A stretch of 5,187 nt of DNA from Gammaproteobacteria bacterium (GTDB taxonomy: Bacteria; Pseudomonadota; Gammaproteobacteria; Pseudomonadales; Azotimanducaceae), in NCBI GenBank assembly GCA_027295975.1, contig JAPUJX010000326.1, positions 1-5,187 on the forward strand. Direction: 5' to 3'. Every line of letters starts with the position of its first letter. The stretch's first letter is position 1. The translations under genes were made by a program, and so were the position numbers. The notes under the pieces were generated by a model. It was not told the origin of the DNA. It did no database searches and worked only from the letters and a program-made list of their open reading frames with translations. This document shows positions 1 through 5,187 of the stretch, one piece after another.

Positions 1-52
1 GATCTGAAATGTAAAGTTTGTTTTTGAAAATTAGTTAGGCGACCTGTATCAT

Positions 53-58
53 AAGGAG
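53..58 (+). promoter_or_regulatory. Ribosome binding site of the dehydrogenase gene
   Basis: AAGGAG lies 8 bases before the ATG at 67, a near-ideal Shine-Dalgarno match and spacing, and it fixes that start codon. The rest of the leader (1-52) is A+T-rich and shows no other gene. Confidence 0.75.
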
Positions 59-66
59 AAGATCTG

Positions 67-1050
67 ATGTTAAACCTTGGCATTGAATTTCCAGAGCAAG
101 GCGTTGCGGGCTTATTCGATCTGGGCTCGGCACCGGAGCCAGGCCCAGCGGAAATCCTGATCCGCACGCAATACTCCGGTGTGACTAACGGCACGGAACG
201 CCACGCCATGATGGGAGATTTTAACTGGAAAAGCTATCCGGGACGGCACGGCTATCAGCATGTTGGCATCGTTGAAAAGACTGGATCTGCGGTAAGTGGA
301 TTTCAGGAAGGTGATCGCCTTTTTTTCGGACGGTACGTTGGCCACCGCGGTTGGCATGTACAGGAAGTCGATGACGCCGATACAAACGCTTATCGTTCAC
401 ACCTCTGCCTCCCGCTGCCAGATGACGTCGATCCAGAATTATGCGCGTTATTCGGCGTCGCTGGCGTGGCCATGCGTGCCGTCAGACGCTGCCGCGTTGC
501 AGATGGACATCGCGTTTGGGTTGTTGGCGCCGGACTCATCGGTCAGTTTGCGGCGCAAGCGGCACGCGCCTTTGGGGCGCAGGTCGCCGTGACAGATGTC
601 ATTGACAAGCGATTGGAGATTGCAGAGAAAGCCGGGGCACACCGCGTCCTCAACGCGACGAAGGAAAACACCTACCAAGCCCTCCAGGAAGGTGGCCCTT
701 ACGATCGGATCATCGATGCTTCGGGTTACCCGCCGCTTTTCGCGGAGGTTCATGAGCACAATCTGCTTGCCTATCGGGGGGTAATCGGTGCAATCGCTGT
801 GCGTGGCGACACCGTTTTTCCATGGAGCATGTTCCATGGACGGGAAGCCTCCATCGAAGTCTCCTGCCACTTCAGCCTCGATGACCTGCAGGTGGTGCTT
901 CACTTTGTGCGCCGGGGAACCATCCAGATTGAGCCGTTGGTGTTACATCGGGCGCCGGTCACCGAGGCGCCAAAGCTGTATGAGATGTTACGGGACCACC
1001 GCGAGGAGATGCTGGGGATTGTCTTTCAGTGGGACGTAAACCTGGCCTAA
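67..1050 (+). CDS. MDR-family NAD(P)-dependent dehydrogenase lacking the usual catalytic zinc ligands
   Basis: This is a 327-residue cytoplasmic oxidoreductase of the medium-chain dehydrogenase/reductase (MDR) superfamily. An N-terminal GroES-like domain (about 1-125) is followed by a Rossmann domain with the dinucleotide motif G154-A-G156-L-I-G159. An acidic residue, D177, ends the second strand, which usually favours NAD over NADP. Classical zinc alcohol dehydrogenases have a CGTD motif and a GHE motif in the first domain. Here the matching places read N41-G-T-E44 and G62-Y-Q64, so the zinc Cys and His are absent. The four-cysteine structural zinc loop is also missing. The S-G-x-x-x-G-T-E-R pattern resembles the BchC-like branch. 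The substrate cannot be read from the sequence; a sugar or polyol is possible. The ATG at 67 has AAGGAG upstream, and the gene ends in TAA. The next gene starts 83 bases later on the same strand. The MDR assignment is firm, but zinc-independence is an inference. Confidence 0.87.
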   Translation: MLNLGIEFPEQGVAGLFDLGSAPEPGPAEILIRTQYSGVTNGTERHAMMGDFNWKSYPGRHGYQHVGIVEKTGSAVSGFQEGDRLFFGRYVGHRGWHVQEVDDADTNAYRSHLCLPLPDDVDPELCALFGVAGVAMRAVRRCRVADGHRVWVVGAGLIGQFAAQAARAFGAQVAVTDVIDKRLEIAEKAGAHRVLNATKENTYQALQEGGPYDRIIDASGYPPLFAEVHEHNLLAYRGVIGAIAVRGDTVFPWSMFHGREASIEVSCHFSLDDLQVVLHFVRRGTIQIEPLVLHRAPVTEAPKLYEMLRDHREEMLGIVFQWDVNLA

Positions 1051-1067
1051 ATCCGTCTCCGACACGG

Positions 1068-1103
1068 CTGCCTGCGTATTGTTCTGATTCTCGACTCAGG
1101 CAG
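1068..1103 (+). repeat. Weak inverted repeat between the dehydrogenase and pirin genes
   Basis: CTGCCTG (1068-1074) and CAGGCAG (1097-1103) are perfect 7-bp inverted arms around a 22-base loop. A second overlapping pair, TTCTGA (1082-1087) and TCAGAA (1104-1109), competes with it. No T-run follows, so it is not a standard intrinsic terminator. It may be chance, or a regulatory hairpin before the pirin gene. Confidence 0.2.
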
Positions 1104-1133
1104 TCAGAAATACAAAATCAGAAGGGAATACAT

Positions 1134-1733
1134 ATGATTACACGACGTCCATCCAATGAACGCGGTCATGCCGATCAAGGCTGGTTGAATACGTATCACT
1201 CATTCTCGTTCGCCAATTATTACGATCCAAGATATATGGGCTTTCGCGATCTGCGTGTCATCAATGAAGACCGCGTGCAGCCGGGAAGGGGGTTCGGAAC
1301 GCATCCGCATCGGGATATGGAAATTATCACCTATGTCCTCTCCGGGGCGCTTGAACACAAGGACAGCATGGGCAATGGATCAGTAATTCACGCCGGCGAT
1401 GTACAGCGTATCAGTGCCGGCACAGGGATTACGCATAGCGAATACAATCCATCGTCATCGGAACCGGTGCATTTTCTACAGATCTGGATTCTGCCGAAGG
1501 AAAAGGGGATTGCACCGAGTTACGAACAACTGCACTTTGCCGCCGAAGAGAAACGGAGTCGTCTACGCCTCGTCGCTTCCCCGGATGGGCGCGATGGGTC
1601 TATTGGCATCAATCAATACCTCGATCTCTTCGTGACGCAGCTGAACCCTGATGAGAAGGTCACGCATCAACTGAAGTCAGAACGTCACGCTTGGCTGCAG
1701 GTCACTCATGGCTCGGTCATGCTCAATGGGTAG
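1134..1733 (+). CDS. Pirin-family bicupin, prematurely ended by an in-frame TAG
   Basis: The translated part is 199 residues of a pirin (YhhW type, about 231 residues in E. coli), a two-cupin iron protein; some members have quercetin 2,3-dioxygenase activity. The N-terminal cupin is complete, and its metal ligands appear as H57, H59, H101 and E103, inside F-G-T-H-P-H-R-D and T-H-S-E-Y. They have the same numbering as in YhhW. The frame is open further upstream to 1029, but the ATG at 1134 is the real start: GAAGGGA (1121-1127) precedes it, and the protein then opens with the family's M-I-x-R-R-P-S. Codon 200 is TAG (1731-1733). It falls just after the L-N-G turn in the C-terminal cupin, where relatives continue for about 33 more residues. 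The product would lack the last strands of the second cupin and is probably unstable. Family identity is certain; function of this copy is doubtful. Confidence 0.85.
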   Translation: MITRRPSNERGHADQGWLNTYHSFSFANYYDPRYMGFRDLRVINEDRVQPGRGFGTHPHRDMEIITYVLSGALEHKDSMGNGSVIHAGDVQRISAGTGITHSEYNPSSSEPVHFLQIWILPKEKGIAPSYEQLHFAAEEKRSRLRLVASPDGRDGSIGINQYLDLFVTQLNPDEKVTHQLKSERHAWLQVTHGSVMLNG

Positions 1734-1832
1734 CCGCTACAGGCAGGCGATGGTGCGATGGTGAGTGACGAAACTGCACTCGACATCCGAGCCACAGAAG
1801 AATCAGAAGTGCTATTATTTGACTTGAATTGA
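1734..1832 (+). pseudogene. Cut-off 3' end of the pirin gene
   Basis: The pirin reading frame continues after the TAG, with no further stop, to TGA at 1830-1832. It gives P-L-Q-A-G-D-G-A-M-V-S-D-E and ends S-E-V-L-L-F-D-L-N. This matches the expected end of pirins (E. coli YhhW also ends with S-E-V-L-L-F-D-L plus a few residues). With these codons the gene has 232 sense positions, the normal family length. The tail has kept good coding character, so the stop is either recent, a sequencing error, or read through. CAG to TAG is one transition. Confidence 0.8.
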
Positions 1833-1862
1833 GAAATACGCATCATTGGACTATCACGCAAA

Positions 1863-1869
1863 CGGAGGA
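1863..1869 (+). promoter_or_regulatory. Ribosome binding site of the glutathionyl-hydroquinone reductase gene
   Basis: CGGAGGA is placed 9 bases before the ATG at 1879 and supports that start. The 46-base gap after the pirin TGA shows no terminator, so the two genes may share a transcript. Confidence 0.65.
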
Positions 1870-1878
1870 TAGAAACGT

Positions 1879-2770
1879 ATGATTTTTCCCACAGAGCATA
1901 ACGACCAGGGCGAATTCAAGCGGCAAGAAGACCAATTTCGGGATTGGGTAACCCGCAATGGTGATTCAGGGTATCCCGCGGAATCGGATCGCTATCATCT
2001 TTACGTCTCTCTTGCTTGTCCGTGGGCACACCGCGCCATTATTATGCGGAAGCTGAAACGGCTTGAAGATGTTATCGGAATGACCGTTGTTGACCCCATT
2101 CGCGATGAGCGTGGCTGGGCCGCTTGCTTTTCTCAGCGAGGCCTACACAGCAAGCGGCCCAGATTACGATGACCGTGTAACCGTACCGGTCCTCTGGGAT
2201 AAGAAGACCCATCGAATCGTGAGCAACGCTGATGATGACATCATGCGGGTGCTCAACAGCGAGTTTGATGACTTCACCGACAGTGACCTCGATTTTTACC
2301 CGGAAGCCCTTCGCGACGAAATCGATATGGTCAATGACCTGGTTTATCCGCACATCAACAACGGTGTCTACCGTGCTGGGTTTGCAAGCACTCAGACAGC
2401 CTACGAGCGAGCAGTATACGGCCTGTTTGATGCACTCGACCAGCTTGAAGAAAGGCTCTCCAATCAACGGTATCTCATTGGTAATCAGCAGACGGAAGCA
2501 GACTGGCGGTTGTTTACCACGCTAATTCGCTTTGATGCGGTTTATCACGGTCATTTTAAGTGCAACAAAAGGCGCATTGTGGATTACCCAAACCTCGATA
2601 GTTACTTGCGTGACCTATACCAGCACGATGGAATCGCCGAAACGGTCAACTTCGACCACATCAAGCGACACTACTACGTCACGCATGACGATATTAACCC
2701 GACACAGATAGTGCCAGTTGGACCGGACATTGACTTCGATGCACCCCAGGGTCGCGACCGGTTTGGCTAA
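1879..2770 (+). pseudogene. yqjG: Glutathionyl-hydroquinone reductase (Xi-class glutathione transferase), broken by a frameshift with probable internal deletion
   Basis: Intact relatives (E. coli YqjG, PcpF, yeast ECM4) reduce glutathionyl-hydroquinones using a catalytic cysteine. The first part (1879 to about 2121) has R-Y-H-L-Y-V-S-L-A-C-P-W-A-H, with the active-site C47 in the CPWAH motif, then V-V-D-P-I-R-D-E-R-G-W-A. This frame then ends at TGA 2170-2172. The homology resumes one frame on, from about 2126 (A-F-L-S-E-A-Y), through R-V-T-V-P-V-L-W-D-K-K and the helical domain with N-G-V-Y-R-A-G-F-A, to a normal C-terminus with H-D-D-I-N-P-T-Q-I-V-P and TAA at 2768. The two parts add up to about 295 residues against about 328 in YqjG. 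From memory, relatives have about 17-20 residues between the G-W and the F-L-S-E-A-Y, so the lesion looks like a deletion not divisible by three rather than a one-base slip. A perfect inverted repeat lies on the junction. Family identity is certain; the copy is very probably inactive unless the lesion is an artefact. Confidence 0.88.
2115..2162. repeat. Perfect 14-bp inverted repeat on the frameshift site
   Basis: CTGGGCCGCTTGCT (2115-2128) is the exact reverse complement of AGCAAGCGGCCCAG (2149-2162), with a 20-base loop. The arms could form a strong hairpin in DNA or RNA. The right arm encodes conserved reductase residues (A-S-G-P around 2150-2160). Only the first half of the left arm (the G-W-A codons) matches expected family sequence. 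The second half (2122-2128) covers the point where the reading frame changes. Confidence 0.85.
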
Positions 2771-2804
2771 AAACAGTAAGAAAATGTGTTGGTTAACGAC
2801 CAAG

Positions 2805-2820
2805 GTAACCGTTCAGGTGG
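2805..2820 (+). repeat. Left terminal inverted repeat of the IS66 element
   Basis: GTAACCGTTCAGGTGG is inverted at the right end with one mismatch (T instead of A at position 14). Similarity stops after 16 bases inward and at once outward, so the outer boundary is sharp at 2805. Confidence 0.9.
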
Positions 2821-2842
2821 GGGGCGGGAACCAAATTTTACC

Positions 2843-2871
2843 TTGACGGCGGGACCGTTTTGGTGTATCAA
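2843..2871 (+). promoter_or_regulatory. tnpC: Probable sigma70-type promoter of the transposase gene
   Basis: TTGACG (2843-2848, 5 of 6 to consensus) and TATCAA (2866-2871, 4 of 6) are separated by the optimal 17 bases. Both are inside the element, and transcription would begin near 2878, ahead of the ribosome binding site at 2896. Position and spacing are good, but it is a prediction from sequence only. Confidence 0.45.
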
Positions 2872-2895
2872 TAAGATGACGATAGCCATTGGGCC

Positions 2896-2904
2896 AAAAG
2901 GAGG
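2896..2904 (+). promoter_or_regulatory. tnpC: Strong Shine-Dalgarno sequence before the transposase
   Basis: AAAAGGAGG is a near-perfect complement of the 16S rRNA tail. It rules out a TTG start at 2905, which directly abuts it. TTG at 2911 would be 6 bases away and ATG at 2917 would be 12 away. The ATG is preferred for codon type, but the TTG has the better spacing. Confidence 0.65.
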
Positions 2905-2916
2905 TTGTTTTTGCGG

Positions 2917-4383
2917 ATGTCCCTTCCGGATTCTCTACCGATTGCTCAAGAAGACTGGAACCAGACCCCCCCAGCGGTACAAGCAGTGATCCTGGCGCAG
3001 GCCGAGGCGATTCGTGCGCTGAGGCAAGAGGTGGAACGTCTGCAAGGAGAAGTGGCAGAACTGCAGGAGCAGGTGGGACAGAACTCGACCAACTCCTCGC
3101 GGCCCCCGTCCAGCGATCTGCCCGGGCCCCCGAAACGGGAACGGACCCCTTCGGGGCGTCGGCCTGGGGGACAACCCGGCCATGAGGGAACCCATCGGCG
3201 GTTGAAACCGGTGGAAGAAGTGAAGGAAGTAATTCCCGTCAAGCCCCAAAAGTGCCATCAATGTGGGCATGGGCTGGCTTTCGAGGATCCCGCCCCGCAA
3301 CGACATCAGGTGACCGAGATTCCGCCTCTGGTGTCGGAAACGACCGAATACCAACTGCACACCCTGGAGTGCCCGGCGTGTGGGGTGCGCACTCGGGCTC
3401 AACTTGAGGCGGGCGTGCCGCAGGGGGCGTTTGGCCCCCGGCTGCAGGCGATGGTGGCAATCTTGAGCGGGGAATACCACCTGAGCAAGCGGCAGATCGA
3501 GGCGATGCTTCTCGATTTCTTCGGGGTGGAACTGGGGCTGGGGAGCGTGTGGGCGCTGGAGCAGACCACGAGCAAGGCACTGACGGCGCCTGTGGAACAA
3601 GCCCGGGCCGCGCTCAAAGCGCAGCCGGTGGCCAACGTCGATGAGACAAGCTGGCCGGAAGGGAAGCAGAAGGGCTGGATGTGGTTTGCCGTAACGGAGG
3701 TGGTGACGGTATTCTTGATAAGGCTGAGCCGAGGGGCGAAGGTGGCCAAGGAGCTGTTGGGGGAGACGTTTTCCGGCGTGGTGGGCAGCGACCGCTGGTC
3801 CGGCTACAACTGGGTGGCAACACAGCAGCGTCAGATTTGCTGGGCCCACTTATTGCGGGATTTCGAGGCGCTTATTTTAAGAGGCGGCGTCTCCGAACAA
3901 ATCGGACGCGCCCTTGTTTTTGAAGCGCAACAGATGTTCCACTTGTGGCACCGGGTGCGAGATGGAACGTTGGACCGGGCATCTTTTCAGACCCAGATGG
4001 AAGTGATTCAGCAGCAGGTTGGCCAATTGCTGCGCAAGGGGGCAATCTGCGATCATCCCAAGACGGTACGCACCTGTTGCAACCTGTTAAAACTGGAGGC
4101 GGCATTATGGACGTTCGTCCGGGTTGAGGGGGTCGAACCGACGAACAACGCCGCCGAGCGAGCAGTGCGCAGTGGTGTGTTATGGCGCAAGAGGAGCTTT
4201 GGGACGCAGAGCACCAATGGCAGCGAGTTTGTGGAACGGATGATGACCGTGGTCGCGAGCTTACGGCAGCAGAATCGCAACGTCCTCTCTTATCTGACGG
4301 CGGTTTGCTCTGCGGCAATTCGGGGCGAGAACGCCCCCTCGCTGCTTCCTGATGCGACGGTAGTCAGCCAAACAACTTCCTAG
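2917..4383 (+). CDS. tnpC: IS66-family transposase (DDE type)
   Basis: This intact 488-residue enzyme cuts and joins the ends of its insertion sequence. In order there is a leucine-zipper-like coiled coil (about 25-55) and the linker N-S-T-N-S-S-R-P-P-S-S-D (56-67). The G-R-R-P-G-G-Q-P-G-H motif (80-89) and a zinc finger with C113-x2-C116 and C152-x2-C155 follow, and then the catalytic domain. The acidic triad is seen as D242 (N-V-D-E-T-S-W), D292 (G-S-D-R-W-S-G-Y) and E414 (N-N-A-A-E-R-A-V-R), and the C-W-A-H-x-x-R motif is present after the second Asp. Length is usual for the family and there are no internal stops, so it may be active. Starts at TTG 2905 or 2911 would add 4 or 2 residues. 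It has no tnpA or tnpB partners and its own promoter. Long open frames on the opposite strand here are G+C-driven shadows. Confidence 0.93.
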   Translation: MSLPDSLPIAQEDWNQTPPAVQAVILAQAEAIRALRQEVERLQGEVAELQEQVGQNSTNSSRPPSSDLPGPPKRERTPSGRRPGGQPGHEGTHRRLKPVEEVKEVIPVKPQKCHQCGHGLAFEDPAPQRHQVTEIPPLVSETTEYQLHTLECPACGVRTRAQLEAGVPQGAFGPRLQAMVAILSGEYHLSKRQIEAMLLDFFGVELGLGSVWALEQTTSKALTAPVEQARAALKAQPVANVDETSWPEGKQKGWMWFAVTEVVTVFLIRLSRGAKVAKELLGETFSGVVGSDRWSGYNWVATQQRQICWAHLLRDFEALILRGGVSEQIGRALVFEAQQMFHLWHRVRDGTLDRASFQTQMEVIQQQVGQLLRKGAICDHPKTVRTCCNLLKLEAALWTFVRVEGVEPTNNAAERAVRSGVLWRKRSFGTQSTNGSEFVERMMTVVASLRQQNRNVLSYLTAVCSAAIRGENAPSLLPDATVVSQTTS

Positions 4384-4392
4384 CCCCATAGA

Positions 4393-4408
4393 CCTCCTGA
4401 ACGGTTAC
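4393..4408 (-). repeat. Right terminal inverted repeat of the IS66 element
   Basis: CCTCCTGAACGGTTAC reads, on the opposite strand, as GTAACCGTTCAGG followed by AGG, matching the left end at 15 of 16 positions. It lies 9 bp after the transposase stop codon, and the element ends at 4408. Confidence 0.9.
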
Positions 4409-4417
4409 GTCTAAAGA

Positions 4418-5187
4418 ATGAACGGGCTGCAACTGCAGCTTCATCAGCCGACCCCACGCGGGGTGGCCATCGCATTCGACAAGCCGTGGGAGGGCAACAC
4501 CAGCGCGTATGTAACCGTGTTTTGCGATGATGACCGCTTTCGGATGTATTATCGGGGCTCTCACTACGATTTTGAAGCGCAGAAGGGCATGCATGAAGTC
4601 ACGTGCTACGCTGAGAGCAAGGACGGCGTTCACTGGACAAAACCGGAACTGAACCTATTCGAGTTCGATGATTCAACTCGCAACAATATTGTCTGGCGAG
4701 GGGACGTAGGATACCACAATTTCGCACCGTTCAAGGACCAAAACCCAGATTGCAAACCGGAGGCGCGATACAAAGCGTTGGGAAGTGGCAAAGGGGGCCT
4801 CTTCGCTTTTCAATCTCCCGACGGCATTCACTGGGCCCTTGTGCAGCAAGACCCGGTCATCACGGAGGGCGCATTTGACTCCCAAAATCTGGCGTTCTGG
4901 GATTCGGTGCGAGGAAGATATGTAGATTTCCACCGGGGCGGTCGAGACGGCGTTCGATCGATTATGACCTGCACGTCGAAAGACTTCATTCATTGGACGG
5001 CGCCAGCGTGGATCGACTTTGGTGATGCGCCTCCTGAGCACCTTTACACCAATGCTATCACAGCCTATTTCCGTGCACCCCAGATTTTTCTTGGCTTCCC
5101 AAAGCGATTTCTACCTTCGCGAAAGCCAATCTCCCACCCCGACCCTGGAATTTCGGATGGCGTATTCATGAGCAGCCGCGATGGGTT
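4418..5187 (+). CDS. Glycosidase-like beta-propeller protein (GH32/GH43-like fold), 5' end lost at the insertion sequence and 3' end beyond the window
   Basis: An uninterrupted frame of 256 codons runs to the window edge. It shows the repeating propeller signature S-x-D-G-x-H-W at residues 67-73 (SKDGVHW) and 133-139 (SPDGIHW), with a variant SKDFIHW at 187-193 and another S-R-D-G at the edge. Other marks I recognise are P-W-E-G-N-T-S, R-M-Y-Y-R-G, H-N-F-x-P-F-K-D, F-D-S-Q-N-L-A-F-W-D and H-L-Y-T-N. These fit a family of uncharacterised sugar-active or sugar-binding proteins common in Planctomycetota-like bacteria. From memory, relatives have about 20-30 residues before the L-x-L-x-L-H segment, including a short L-F-x-D-D-x-L-I motif. 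Here the frame is closed by TAA at 4412-4414, right after the insertion sequence, and there is no proper ribosome binding site. The ATG at 4418 is thus probably an internal Met rather than the true start. Exact substrate is unknown. The remnant is likely not expressed. Confidence 0.75.
   Translation, partial: MNGLQLQLHQPTPRGVAIAFDKPWEGNTSAYVTVFCDDDRFRMYYRGSHYDFEAQKGMHEVTCYAESKDGVHWTKPELNLFEFDDSTRNNIVWRGDVGYHNFAPFKDQNPDCKPEARYKALGSGKGGLFAFQSPDGIHWALVQQDPVITEGAFDSQNLAFWDSVRGRYVDFHRGGRDGVRSIMTCTSKDFIHWTAPAWIDFGDAPPEHLYTNAITAYFRAPQIFLGFPKRFLPSRKPISHPDPGISDGVFMSSRDG

Larger units (their letters stand above)
2805..4408 (+). mobile_element. Complete IS66-family insertion sequence, single-transposase type
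   Basis: The element is 1604 bp, bounded by terminal inverted repeats at 2805-2820 and 4393-4408 with 15 of 16 positions matching, and contains one intact transposase gene. GTAA ends are typical of the IS66 family. The usual IS66 helper genes tnpA and tnpB are absent, as in the ISBst12-like subgroup. The left non-coding part (about 110 bp) carries a promoter and a strong ribosome binding site. The transposase stop is only 9 bp before the right repeat. IS66 elements normally make an 8-bp target duplication, but the flanks here (CGACCAAG left, GTCTAAAG right) do not match cleanly. The element appears richer in G+C than its neighbours, as expected for an incoming sequence. Confidence 0.9.

Noticed and set aside
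24..52. Promoter TTGAAA / TATCAT with a 17-base spacer before the dehydrogenase
   Set aside because: Transcription would start near 58-59, after the ribosome binding site at 53-58, which makes it inconsistent with the strong Shine-Dalgarno signal.
819..840. Two copies of the palindrome TCCATGGA, 14 bases apart, as an operator
   Set aside because: They lie well inside the dehydrogenase coding sequence and result from ordinary codons (F-P-W-S-M-F-H-G).
448..903. 151-codon - strand frame within the dehydrogenase gene
   Set aside because: It is fully covered by a well-supported + strand gene and its translation shows no recognisable domain.
1731..1733. TAG reassigned to glutamine as a genome-wide code change
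   Set aside because: The transposase also ends with TAG at its normal length, and only one internal TAG is seen. A point mutation or error is simpler.
2110..2165. Programmed ribosomal frameshift in the reductase gene, driven by the hairpin
   Set aside because: The shift needed is +1, and I see no recognised +1 signal. The hairpin overlaps the shift site instead of lying downstream of it, and conserved residues also seem to be missing, which frameshifting cannot repair.
2791..2810. GGTTA ... TAACC inverted pair at the left element edge as a remnant of a second element end
   Set aside because: Only 5 bases match and the similarity does not extend into the rest of the terminal repeat.
2786..2989. 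Small + strand frame starting MLVNDQG across the left end of the insertion sequence
   Set aside because: It crosses the element boundary, overlaps the transposase start and has no ribosome binding site. The first six codons weakly recall the L-F-x-D-D motif of the propeller family, but the match is too short to claim.
2935..3849. 304-codon open frame on the - strand inside the transposase gene
   Set aside because: It mirrors the G+C-rich transposase codons, and its translation is rich in Pro, His and Arg without any domain pattern. The + strand gene is certain.

Overview
The window is a compact stretch of bacterial DNA of moderate G+C with every gene on the + strand: an MDR-type dehydrogenase (67-1050), a pirin gene (1134-1832), a glutathionyl-hydroquinone reductase gene (1879-2770), a complete IS66-family insertion sequence (2805-4408), and the body of a glycosidase-like beta-propeller gene that runs off the right edge (4418-5187). 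The propeller belongs to a family I associate with Planctomycetota, Poribacteria and similar environmental phyla, so an uncultured bacterium of that kind is a reasonable but weak guess. No rRNA, tRNA or CRISPR array is visible.

The main story is local gene decay. The dehydrogenase is intact and has a good ribosome binding site. The pirin gene has an in-frame TAG at codon 200 of an otherwise full-length 232-codon frame, where a single C-to-T change in CAG would suffice. The reductase gene changes frame near 2122-2125 and, from my memory of the family, also lacks about 17-20 residues at the same point. A perfect 14-bp inverted repeat (2115-2128 / 2149-2162) sits exactly on that lesion, which suggests a template-switch event in replication, or a chimera made during DNA amplification or assembly.

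The insertion sequence is precisely bounded by 16-bp terminal inverted repeats with one mismatch, both starting GTAACC from the outside. It carries one intact transposase with a coiled coil, a zinc finger and a DDE triad, and no tnpA or tnpB. No clean 8-bp target duplication is visible, and the propeller gene to its right lacks the N-terminal residues its family normally has. The element therefore probably truncated that gene, with a deletion or rearrangement at its left edge or decay of the target duplication.

Functionally, pirin (a quercetinase-like bicupin) and glutathionyl-hydroquinone reductase both point to handling of quinones or aromatic compounds. Their adjacency suggests a former redox-detoxification pair. 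The dehydrogenase and propeller would fit sugar catabolism but have no clear link to the pair. I see no convincing new multi-gene system. The most unusual feature is the inverted-repeat lesion in the reductase gene.
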